A stretch of 64,000 nt of DNA from Chondrosia reniformis (taxonomy: Eukaryota; Porifera; Demospongiae; Chondrillida; Chondrillidae): assembly GCA_947172415.1 (NCBI GenBank), contig OX359191.1, positions 9,064,996 through 9,128,995 on the forward strand. The letters run 5' to 3'. A program made the translations under genes and the position numbers. Positions 39,967 through 55,084 of this stretch are shown piece by piece (the stretch's first letter is position 1; each line of letters opens with the position of its first letter). The notes under the pieces are model-generated. The model did not search any database and was not told the DNA's origin. It saw only the letters and a program-made list of their open reading frames with translations.

Positions 39967-40201
39967 TTATAATTTTTTAGGTTGTATAATACGTATATAT
40001 GTACATGGTAACATTTTGTCGTCCATCTTTAAGTTATTTCAACAATTAAAATTTAAGTTTCCAATGTCATATACATACGTACATACAGTTAATTTCCAGT
40101 CAAGCAAAAGAAAATGGATCTATGTATTACAATTTAGGTACACAAAGCTGGAAAAATATTTTAATTTGTTTGAAAACACGCAGAAAATGATTCATTTGGA
40201 A
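39967..40201. other. Intergenic gap, mitofusin upstream and phosphatase A end
   Basis: Only 235 bp lie between the mitofusin start and the stop of the next minus-strand gene. The mitofusin promoter and the 3' UTR of phosphatase A must share this AT-rich stretch. Confidence 0.5.
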
Positions 40202-45597
<5,396 letters not shown>

Positions 45598-46013
45598 CCT
45601 CCGATATAAGGTAGCTCCTAGGAGGAGCGGCGATGACGTCACAAATATATAACTCCGTATTTACCCGTATTTATCCGTAGCATTATCCGTTTCACGTGTA
45701 AAACGAAACATGTCGCCGATCAAGCGTAAGCACACTCACAATTTCGCTTAAAATTGAATCCGTTTGTAGTCTAATGGACGTTTTCTGCAAGTAGCCGTTA
45801 ACGTGAAATTTGATACTTTGACCATAATGAAATGAAAGATACATCATATAACAAATTGTGCATACAATCTCGGAGGTATATACTGGGAATAAATCATGAA
45901 TGGAAAGAGTGAAAAATTACAACAGAATTGTAGCTATTTAAATATATTAATTTAGAATTAATATGCAGTTATATCACAGCCTCATGTTGTACACTCTGTG
46001 CACGGATGAGGTG
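45598..46013. other. Intergenic region between the two SHP paralogs
   Basis: 416 bp that hold the copy A promoter and the copy B 3' end. The region contains TGACGTCA at about 45634-45641, a full palindromic CRE (ATF/CREB site), close to the copy A start. That is a plausible promoter element, though function is inferred. Confidence 0.5.
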
Positions 46014-48095
46014 TTACTTGGCGGGTAGAGGAGGGAGCAAGTCGTGACCGCCATTCTGAGAGAAAGTAGAGAGCGGAGCATTAATTGGAGGATTGCATTT
46101 GAAATCACACACAAGTATATTCAAAGTTATATAATCCCTATACTAACCTGTTTAGCTGGAAATTCAAGGTTGGTGTATAAATGTTCCTTCACTTCAGGCT
46201 GGGGAGGGGTTGCTATGGAAACAGCAGTGGGTGTGGTCTGCTTAGGAGTTGCCTGCTTGGCACTAGAAGAGGAGGTGACTCTAGGATAGCTCCTGTTGTC
46301 ATAGTTATCACCCTAAAGCAGAAAGTTGAGTAGGGTACGAGAAGGAGGACAATTTCTTCAGAATTCCTGACTTACCACTCGACTCCTTGCTTGCAGACTT
46401 TGTATATGATTGGCCACAGCCATGTATATGAACTTGTACTGTGCCTGTGAATAGATGAGATTCATTGATCTGTACATACCATATTATAGGAAATTTTTAA
46501 GGGGAATAAGTTTTTTGGGAAAAAAATTGCTATTTTCGAGGATTTTGTTCAAATTACGTAATTTTCTACCTTTAAATTGTGACATGTACCGTACCTTTAA
46601 ATGGTATGACATAAACATAGCACACGTGTGGGTAATCCTATAAAGTTAAAACTATAAAAGAGCTTTTCCACTAAAATATATACCTATGTACACTACCCGC
46701 TATATCGTATATATTAACAGGTTCCAGCTGCTACATATATCCAGTAAGAACCTTTCCACACATCTCAAATGCTATGGAAACCAAGACACTGTGTAGGATC
46801 AACGAGAACTCTCTCAAGTGCATACTTTGTGCCACTCAAACTATTTAAGCCATGTTGTACATATGTATGAGAGAATGAGGGTAAATCCCCCTCCTTCAGC
46901 TGAGGCAACCACACCCACAGCTGGTATTATGCTGACTAACCTCAGTCTGAACCATTCCTGATCTCTGGTCTCGCAAAGTTAATATGGTCTTCTGAATGTT
47001 AATTTCACTTTCTAAGGAATCCTTTTCAATTTGATTCAACAAAAGATCTATCACTATAAATGTTCCGGTTCTGCCAATTCCAGCACTAAAAGACAAAAAA
47101 AAGACGGTAAAATCACATTCTAACTTCAGGGGTGCATTTAGGGAGGTGGGCTTGCTTAAATTTTGCCTGCCCTTCTTAAAATTTGGTATTTCAATAAGCC
47201 CCCCATGGTACTTGGAAATTCAGTTTTGCCCCCCCCCCTTAAAGATTTTTCTAAATACAGCCCTGATCTTTATGTATCTACAGAGCAGACTTGACAGGTT
47301 ACAACATATGCACGTACCTGCAGTGGACAAGTACGGGACCTGGATCAAGTTCCAGTTCCTGTAGTTCTTGCTGCTTCCTGTTGACATCATCCAGAAACTC
47401 TAACACTTTAGCTGGGTCCTGTGGAACACCATGGTCCGGCCAGGCTGTGAAGTGATAGTGGTATACGCTGCGAGGTTCCTCCTACAATTATACAATTATG
47501 AGAAGGTATGAATATAATTAAAAACATCTTACATATGTCAGTCCTACATATGTAGACAATTCTTACCATTTCCTCCTCTTCCTCTTCTTCCACTTCTTTG
47601 TCTTTAGATTTACTTTCTTCATCACTTTTCTTTGTCTCTTTTGTTTCTTCTTCATTGTCAAACTCTTCCTTCTCCTCTTCCTCAGGTACGTCACTCAATT
47701 GTGGTGCCTTCTGAAGCAGTAGTTCCCTCAGAATGTAGTGGGGTTTCCTTTCTTCACTCACTGTTTGAACAAGGAACTGCCCAAATCTCATTTCAGTTTG
47801 AACTCCTGGCCAATATCGCTGACACTTCATCTAACATTAAAATGAGCAACAGGATATTCAGTATATTCAATAGTTCAGTCACCCTCATCAACCACAACTG
47901 TAAATGTATGTACATGCCATTGCCACCTACCCTCCCTCTTTCCATCTCATTGGTTGTCATGACGATTACTCTGGTATTCTCTTGGTATACCATCCTCCAG
48001 AAGTCATTAACTGTATCTGGTACACAGCCCTGTGCGGCAATGTACTTGACTTGGCCGTAGTTGTCCTATAATAGTAGACATAGATGTATCATACA

Positions 48096-48137
<42 letters not shown>

Positions 48138-51100
48138 AGGTACCAAACATATCTTATTTGTACAGGATGCCAAGGATTCACAGCAGATCAAGATAAAGAA
48201 AAAGACAAAGACAAGAATAGGCATAGCATGTAGGGAAAATTGACACAGTGGAGGAGAAGGTGAAAAAAGGGATAAGAAGGAAGAAAAGACTACCAAACAT
48301 ATCTTATGTGTACATACATATATTTAGTGCCACATATGTACAGTACCTTTATATAATTGGCGTTGATGTAGTCACTTCCTAGCACTCGAGGGTCACTATC
48401 TTTTAGCATCACTCTTGTGTGGTCAACTAATCAACAATAAATATCAACAGTCATTGTTTGTAAACACACTCAGAACCTCTTAACCTTTTTACAAACACAA
48501 TTACGTACATATACAGTTTTAAATAATGTATAGAACTCACAAGGTAAAATGTTTTTGTATCGATTTTTTCTCTTATTTTCAGGTTTAGCGCCCTCTTTCC
48601 TGTCAAAGAGTGTTTTACTGTCCTGTTGTTGTAGCTGTTCAAACTCCTCCCAGAAGCCTGCCTTGCCGTAGCTCTCTGAATGAGTCTTCTGCAGTTCCTC
48701 TATTCTCTTGTGAATGTTTGAGGAGATAACTCGGGTGGCATTGACTGCCTGCTTCAGACGAACTACATTTCCGGTGGCCTCAACCATGGGAGCCTGTTTA
48801 AAGTGCTCCACTAGAGTCTCCAGGCTTTGGAATTTTTTGCCACCTCCCACATCAAACTGACCATTCTATACAGTATGTAAGGAATGGATATCTATGCACC
48901 CATAAAGTATACATTAATTGATGGAACTTTATTCTGTATACGTAGGCGTACAGGATTTACTTTTGCTATACTTACAGTATTGTTTATTTTAATATGAGTA
49001 GTCTGGTTGTCGTCAACTCTACAGTAGAAAATGAGTTCTGTGAAAGGTCATTCATTGTGAGGAAAGAATTTCTCCTTACTTGACGGAAAAGACAAAGTCC
49101 CCAGGACTGTGAACAGAGGCCCTTACTAAAAAGCTTCCTGGCAGAGACTTACTGAGGAGCACCTCTGCTTCCTTACCTGACACTGTACCATGATACCATC
49201 TGGAAGAGTGGGAGAGTGTTAGGAGGAGGGTGTTAGTGGGAGGGCGTTAGTGGGAGGGTGTTAGTGGGAGGGTGTTAGTGGGAGGGTGTTAGTGGGAGAG
49301 TGTTAGGAGGAGGGCGTTAGTGGGAGGGTGTTAGTGGGAGAGTGTTAGGAGGAGGGCGTTAGTGGGAGAGTGTTAGTGGGAGGGTGTTAGTGGGAGAGTG
49401 TTAGGAGGAGGGCGTTAGTGGGAGAGTGTTAGTGGGAGAGTGTTAGGAGGAGGGTGTTAGGAGGGTGAAGAGGGAGGGTGTTAGGAGGAGGGTGTTAGGA
49501 GGGTGAAGAGGGAGGGTGTTAGTGGGAGAGTGTTAGTGGGAGGGTGTTAGTGGGAGAGTGTTAGGAGGAGGGCGTTAGTGGGAGGGTGTTAGTGGGAGGG
49601 TGTTAGGAGGGTGAAGAGGGAGGGTGTTAGGAGGGTGAAGAGGGAGGGTGTTAGGAGGGTGAAGAGGGAGGGTGTTAGGAGGGTGAAGAGGGAGGGTGTT
49701 AGGAGGGTGAAGAGGGAGGGTGTTAGGAGGGTGTTAGGAGGAGGGTGTTAGGAGGGTGAAGAGGGAGGGGTGAAAAACAGAGATATTCAATACCCTACTG
49801 ACAATGATATTTCCTCATCATTAGAAGTCTTCTTAGTAATACGTATGTTAGTTATACAAATAGTACTACAGAAGTTCATATTGTTAAACAATTATATATT
49901 TCACATTAAACATGTTTGAATAAAATTATTACAATTCAATAACAACACATTTTCCCTGCAACACACATACTGTAAATTAGTAACTGCTATGCTTCACTGA
50001 TGGGTGAGTGGATGGATGGGTGAGTGGATGGATGGGTGAATGGGTGAGTGGATGGATGGGTGAGTGGATGGATGGGTGAATGGGTGAGTGGATGGATGGG
50101 TGCGTGGATGGATGGGTGAGTGGATGGATGGATGGGTGAGTGGATGGATGGATGGGTGAGTGGATGGATGGATGGATGGATGGATGGGTGAGTGGATAGA
50201 TGGATGGGTTATACAAACCTCTCATTAGTGACTTCCTGAGTGTAAAGGGGGGCCTTTAAGTGGATAATTTGACCATTTTTTTCTTTCAGAGCGTTTGGAT
50301 TTTCAGTGTAATACTCAATCAATTCTGCCAAGGTTGCAAATTTCTCTCCTCCATACAGATCAAAAAATTCTTCTGTACTTTGTATTTTTACATGAGTTAT
50401 CTCCTTGCTACGTCTAAAATGAGATAGTTAGCTTATCACATTTGGGAACCACAAGTTTTTCAATGTACTAAGCTGGTCTCTTAGCAACCAATTTATTTGC
50501 AAATTGTAACAGTATACTTAGAAACACAGCTGATGAATGTAAGATTAATAAACTTACCACTCATAATACACAGGACACATTGCACTATACAAGGTATGAA
50601 TACCTCCAATTCAACACTTATTGATAAAACAAAATGGCTGACCTTAAAACGTTAATTATTAAACCTTTACAAAGTTAAATATCTATATAATTTCAAAGAG
50701 TGTGTTTAGAAATAAACTGTATTAACTAATGAAAATGACTAGTTTGTGGAAGATACCATAAAAGGACATTCAAATAAACAAATAAGAGTTGGGACCACTC
50801 ATGCAGTGACCTTTTAAAAGTGCTTATAAATTGTAAACATGCTAATGAAAAACAAACACTGAAATCTGAAACACAGAGCAGAAAATCAAAACAAACCATT
50901 AATTTCACTCCAGCAAACCATGTAGTGGGATATAGGCAACAATTTCAATTGCAACAATTTCATATTGTATTAACTAATATTAAATATCACATTGGGAAAG
51001 ATTCAATGATGTCTGTTGAATAAACTACCTCATGAAGAAACTATGCACATATATAAGGCATAAGCTAGTATATTTACTGGATATTACAATAATGCTATTC

Positions 51101-51643
51101 AAAAACCTAATCTTGCGTCTATATTGAGTCATTAACAATGGCCATTTAGGGTGGAATTAAGTTCTACTAGACTCTGTACAGCGCCAGAGGATATCGATAT
51201 ATAGTTGCCGATGGATTTTACTCGTTGAACACACAGATATTATATACTATTTGGTACTCCTTTTACACCAAACAGACAGCGTATGGTAAAACGTAACTCA
51301 TAGTTGATAGACATGACCTTTTAAGACAGTTCGTCGAAATAGTCTTGACATATACAGTACATGGATTTACGTTTCATTACGACCACTTCGAGTGTCCTTA
51401 CCGAACTGAGAGTGTAAAGTCTCCAGGAGTGCTTTGACTCTGTCGAACCAGAAAGGACCCATCCTGACCCTTCGCAAGGAGCAAATCCTCAGCCTCCTTA
51501 CCGAGGATGTGTGGATGGAACCACCTGAAGAAGGGAGAAAGTATCCTTAAACCTTAGAAGGATGATTTATAGAGGTTCTTTAAACAATATCACTGCCTAG
51601 GCTTCTCCGGCCGGATCCTTCTAACTAACCTTCGCGTACCCAT
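46014..51643 (-). CDS. PTPN11-like: SHP-type protein tyrosine phosphatase, copy B (two SH2 + PTP with acidic insert)
   Basis: A tandem paralog of copy A in the same orientation. Exon 1 (51643-51630) encodes MGTR. The N-SH2 follows near 51523-51410 ([23 protein letters not shown]) and 50415-50225. The C-SH2 is near 49200-49080 ([14 protein letters not shown]). One exon near 48866-48540 then runs from FDVGGGKKF to [10 protein letters not shown]; copy A splits this region with an intron. PTP elements: [51 protein letters not shown] and [13 protein letters not shown], so catalysis should be intact. The exon near 47830-47568 adds a long Glu/Lys/Asp/Ser insertion absent from copy A. The tail has YDNRSYP and LYTNLEF (YxN motifs) and ends [11 protein letters not shown] at 46014-46016. 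Confidence 0.92.
48099..48134. repeat. (CA)n microsatellite in phosphatase B intron
   Basis: An uninterrupted ACACAC run in the intron upstream of the exon with YIAAQGC. Confidence 0.95.
49204..49770. repeat. Degenerate G-rich minisatellite abutting an acceptor in phosphatase B
   Basis: About 570 bp of interleaved units such as GGGAGGGTGTTAGT, GGAGGAGGGCGTTAG and GGGTGAAGAGGGAGGGTG. It begins immediately next to the acceptor of the C-SH2 exon. On the coding (minus) strand it is pyrimidine-rich and repeatedly contains CACTAAC or CCTAAC, which match the metazoan branch-point consensus. Confidence 0.92.
49995..50212. repeat. GGAT/GGGTGAGT minisatellite next to a donor in phosphatase B
   Basis: Tandem GGATGGATGGGTGAGT-type units ending about a dozen bases from the donor of the second N-SH2 exon. 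On the minus strand it gives a long Ser/His/Pro/Ile frame that is not a real protein. Confidence 0.92.
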
Positions 51644-51707
51644 CTTCAACTTCAGTCTATCGATGACCAATGATCGAGATGATTTATATACCTAATTTCC
51701 CTAGAAA
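51644..51707. promoter_or_regulatory. Shared divergent promoter of phosphatase B and C1orf50-like gene
   Basis: 64 bp separate the phosphatase B start codon (minus) from the DUF2452 gene start codon (plus). Short AT-rich elements are present but no element I can name. Confidence 0.5.
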
Positions 51708-53136
51708 ATGGCGTCAGGTGTTGAAGAGGGCTCACGCGACACGATAGCTCCTCGAACGCAGTATCTTGACAGTGAGGCTTTATATTACCGAGAGGCCAGT
51801 ATATATATTAGTTATTTAGTATGATCGTCCTCCGTTTATGTACATGTTTTCTAGTTTTACTTTCTGTAAAGTAATACTAATATTTGGCTACTATTGAAGT
51901 TACATTCATGAAAACAACAAGGTTTCAGACTAGAGTTAGGTTTAGATGCTAACCTTTCCGACAGATTGTGTACACATTTTGTTTTCCTCAACTTTCCATT
52001 TATCGATACGCATTATCTGTTTTATCAATTGGTTCTACATTTTCAATATCGTGTGAGATCTCGTGTACTTCTTTGATATTTCTCAGGAAATAAGTTGACT
52101 GTGCCTGCCAGTGCTGTAGTGGGGGAGCAGCTGGTGGATCCAAGAAGTGTCAGACGACCCAATGACCCTCATGATCTAGTTGCACTAGCACAGCACATTC
52201 AACAGGTAAACCACACCTCCTAGTTCTTCTAGCCGCATCTCCCAGTTCTTCTAGCCACACCTCCTAGTTCTTCTAGCTGCACCTCCTAGTCACATCTTCT
52301 AGCCGCACCTCCTAGTTCTTCTAGCCGCACCTCCTAGTTCTTCTAGCCGCACCTCCTAGTTCTTCTAGCCGCACCTCCTAGTCACATCTTCTAGCCGCAC
52401 CTCCTAGTTCTTCTAGCCACACCTCCTAGTTCTTCTAGCCACACCTCTTAAAATGGTTGTGGTTTTATTTATTAATCTTCATAAAGGATTGCTAACACTT
52501 GCACATTGTTAGCAAACCCATACATGTAAGGGATGATATACAGCATCCATCACATGGTGGCACAGAATGGCAGGCAGTGTATATGGGTTCTGATGACAAA
52601 TGTATGGTAATTAACACAACAAACGACGATGTTTTAGTGTGGATGTGTGTTCTAATTATCTGATCTCAGGCAGATGACTTTGTGAAAGCAACCACAGCTG
52701 GAAAGCTCCAAGTTGTAGTAGATCAAATCAAATTTCTTCAATTACAAGTGACTATTTTAATAATTTCCTTGACTGTAGTATTATATAAGCTGTTCTCTGT
52801 TGTATCATCTTACAGGCAAAGAGAATACTAGAAGAGGCAAAGAGAGATGCTACCTTAAACCATGCTGCATCCAACTTTGTTAAAATCCCAGGTCAAATTT
52901 ATCATTTGTATGAGAAACAAGATGGAGTTTCATACTGGTCCATGCTGTCTGTTGAAGACTGGGATTCTAAGCCACCTCATAAACACATTGGCTCTTATAG
53001 ATTTGAACACGATAGATCCTGGACTCCGCTAGAAAAACTTGAGGACAAAGAGAGGGACTTTGAAAATATTAGAAAGATTATTTCATTGGGAGAAACAGAC
53101 AACAGTTTACCAGCTTTAGAATTTTTTGACAAATGA
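51708..53136 (+). CDS. C1orf50: C1orf50-like DUF2452 protein
   Basis: A conserved eukaryotic protein of unknown function (DUF2452 family). Four exons: 51708-51771, 52087-52205, 52670-52747 and 52816-53136, giving 193 residues, close to the human length. Visible family features are NDPHDLVALAQHIQQADDF, the helical KLQVVVDQIKFLQLQAKRIL, EEAKRDATLNHAASNF, VKIPGQIYHLYEKQDGVSYW and FEHDRSWTPLEKLEDKE. It starts with ATGGCGTCA in good context. No signal peptide or membrane segment is seen; the middle is amphipathic helix. Assignment is by pattern recognition; function is not inferred. Confidence 0.88.
52209..52450. repeat. Pyrimidine-rich minisatellite after a donor in the C1orf50-like gene
   Basis: About ten units built from CACCTCCTAGTTCTTCTAGC and shorter variants with CACATCTTCTAGC. 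The array starts a few bases after the exon 2 donor (52206). Each unit carries TTCTTCTAG on the coding strand, a 3' splice-site-like string. The real acceptor is at 52669. Confidence 0.92.
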
Positions 53137-53230
53137 TTTAATTGTTATAAAGTATTCGTAATATGCATTCAGAAACAGTCTCCCATGAATCACGGGAATT
53201 ATTGTGGTTCTCTTTATCAGCGACTTGAAA

Positions 53231-54934
53231 ATGGCGGCGTGGAAGTATCTGATCAGATATTTTTTCTTTATAATATTTTTAGTCCTTATATTGTTAATTA
53301 TGGAGTACAACATGACACTAAAATACATACGATTGCAATTCGCAAGAGACGATTTGTTGATGGTGTATCGTGATGGCAGCACTGTAGCCATACCGAAAGA
53401 AGCCATACAGCTGCAGCAGAGGCAAACGCAACTTGCAGTACGACCTGAAATTGTGAAGAATCCGGAATCAACTGAAACATTTGATAACGTTGTACTTAAT
53501 ATAACCAGTATTGAACCTTATCAAATTACTAATAAGGTTAGCAAAGGCAAAAATGAGTTAAGGGACTCCAAAGAATTTGTTACTCCAGGTCACGCAAAAC
53601 ATGGGCGTAGTTTGGCGGTTGAGTCCAAAGAATCTGTAAATTGCAGCACAGAAGAAAAGGACAAACCTCTAATCTGTTCCATTAAACTAACGCCTGATGG
53701 CCACTGGAAGAAACTCTTTGATGTCAGTACTCTCTATTATGAAATCAGTTATCCTGATGATGTGATTTATGTTAGTATAGAGGCGGAGGCTTGCTATTGT
53801 GGAAAGAAGGTCAGTATAGGATCAAAGGATGGACCTGTATCCATGGCAACCTGGGCCCTGAATGTAGGACAAAATGTAATTCCCCTCTTCTTAGTGGACA
53901 ATTCCCACTCCAAGCAGTGGGTATACAGCAAATACGGTCTGGTAATCTTAAGATCTGTCACAATAAAAGAGCCCAAAGAATTTATAGAAACAAAAGACTA
54001 TCGGCTCTGTAAGCTCCACCAAGATTGTGATATGGTGTTGGACGACAGCCATCCTTGCGGATTAATTGATACTGGATCTCAAGTTACATGGAAAGAATTG
54101 ATTAAACAACATGGACAGTTGAAATACTGTGACAGTGGCAGTAGTAGTAGGGAGTTCTGGCTTATGCCCTGCTCGCATTGCCACCTCAAAGATAGTTGCT
54201 TTTGGAGTAAGGCCATTTGGGCTAGTGACCAATGTGCCTACATCACCCAATTAAACCAGAAGCACATCCGGTTGTTAACTGGAAAGACTTACTTATTCTT
54301 TGGAGATTCAAGTCTAAGAGGTATAATGTATTACATGATTGAAAAGATTAATAACACCTTATATGAGTGGGAATTGGTACACAGCCATGTTGTATATGCA
54401 AATATAGATGGACAAGGAACCAATTTTGCCTTCTACTACTATCCTCAATCTTGGCTGCCTCTCTCTGAGAGGAACAACAGCATTGACAGCCTGCTTTCTG
54501 TTTTCTCAAACTTGCAAAATAACAAAAATACAATATTAATAGTTGGGGGTGTACAATGGATCAACTCTAAAATTATGGCTGATATTAGAGAGTCTCTTCA
54601 ATCGGCTGGATTAAGTGAGATTCAAGTAGTAATCAAGAGCTACAGCTCTGGTTTTAATGTACCAGCTGCTGGTATACTGTTCCACAACTTGGAGGAACAA
54701 AAGAGGATGGCAAAGAGAAACACAGAAATCATAAAGTTGGCCACTTCTAATAATTTTATAGTACTGGATACATTTTGGATGACTATCTCACGTTTTAAAC
54801 ATGCTTCGTACGGAAAATGTGCCTGTAACTTTCATAAGGTGTTACCTCAAAGGAACGGAACTTATCATGTCACAGGTAGAATTAACGAGTTGTATAGTAA
54901 CAGGTTGATACAGTATTTGGTATTCACAGAGTAA
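53231..54934 (+). CDS. Membrane-anchored PC-esterase domain protein, CPED1-like, intronless
   Basis: One uninterrupted frame. I prefer the ATG at 53231 (AAAATGGCG), giving 567 residues; an in-frame ATG at 53204 would add nine. Residues 1-30 hold a type II signal anchor (LIRYFFFIIFLVLILLIM), so the bulk is lumenal or extracellular. A middle Cys-containing region (YYEISYPDDVIYV, EACYCGKK) precedes the esterase-like domain. That domain has YLFFGDSSLRGIMYYMIEKIN (GDS nucleophile motif), LIVGGVQWINS and CACNFHKV near the C-terminus, ending TGRINELYSNRLIQYL. This order resembles the C-terminal half of vertebrate CPED1, which is roughly twice as long. Substrate unknown; PC-esterases act on modified glycans or cell-wall polymers. 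Lack of introns is unusual here. Confidence 0.82.
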   Translation: MAAWKYLIRYFFFIIFLVLILLIMEYNMTLKYIRLQFARDDLLMVYRDGSTVAIPKEAIQLQQRQTQLAVRPEIVKNPESTETFDNVVLNITSIEPYQITNKVSKGKNELRDSKEFVTPGHAKHGRSLAVESKESVNCSTEEKDKPLICSIKLTPDGHWKKLFDVSTLYYEISYPDDVIYVSIEAEACYCGKKVSIGSKDGPVSMATWALNVGQNVIPLFLVDNSHSKQWVYSKYGLVILRSVTIKEPKEFIETKDYRLCKLHQDCDMVLDDSHPCGLIDTGSQVTWKELIKQHGQLKYCDSGSSSREFWLMPCSHCHLKDSCFWSKAIWASDQCAYITQLNQKHIRLLTGKTYLFFGDSSLRGIMYYMIEKINNTLYEWELVHSHVVYANIDGQGTNFAFYYYPQSWLPLSERNNSIDSLLSVFSNLQNNKNTILIVGGVQWINSKIMADIRESLQSAGLSEIQVVIKSYSSGFNVPAAGILFHNLEEQKRMAKRNTEIIKLATSNNFIVLDTFWMTISRFKHASYGKCACNFHKVLPQRNGTYHVTGRINELYSNRLIQYLVFTE

Positions 54935-55084
54935 CAAACTATACTAAACGGTAAATTCTTAATTCGGTGATGTATAATTGAAAAAGTTTGTAGATGACGT
55001 CATTATTAGGAGTGGTCACCTCACGGGACTAAGCAAGGGATAACCCCGTTCAATATTCTTATTCTTGGAAAACGATATTTTAAA

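Noticed and set aside
53204..53230. Upstream in-frame ATG for the PC-esterase gene
   Set aside because: Weaker start context than AAAATGGCG at 53231, and it would put a polar stretch before the signal anchor. It cannot be excluded.
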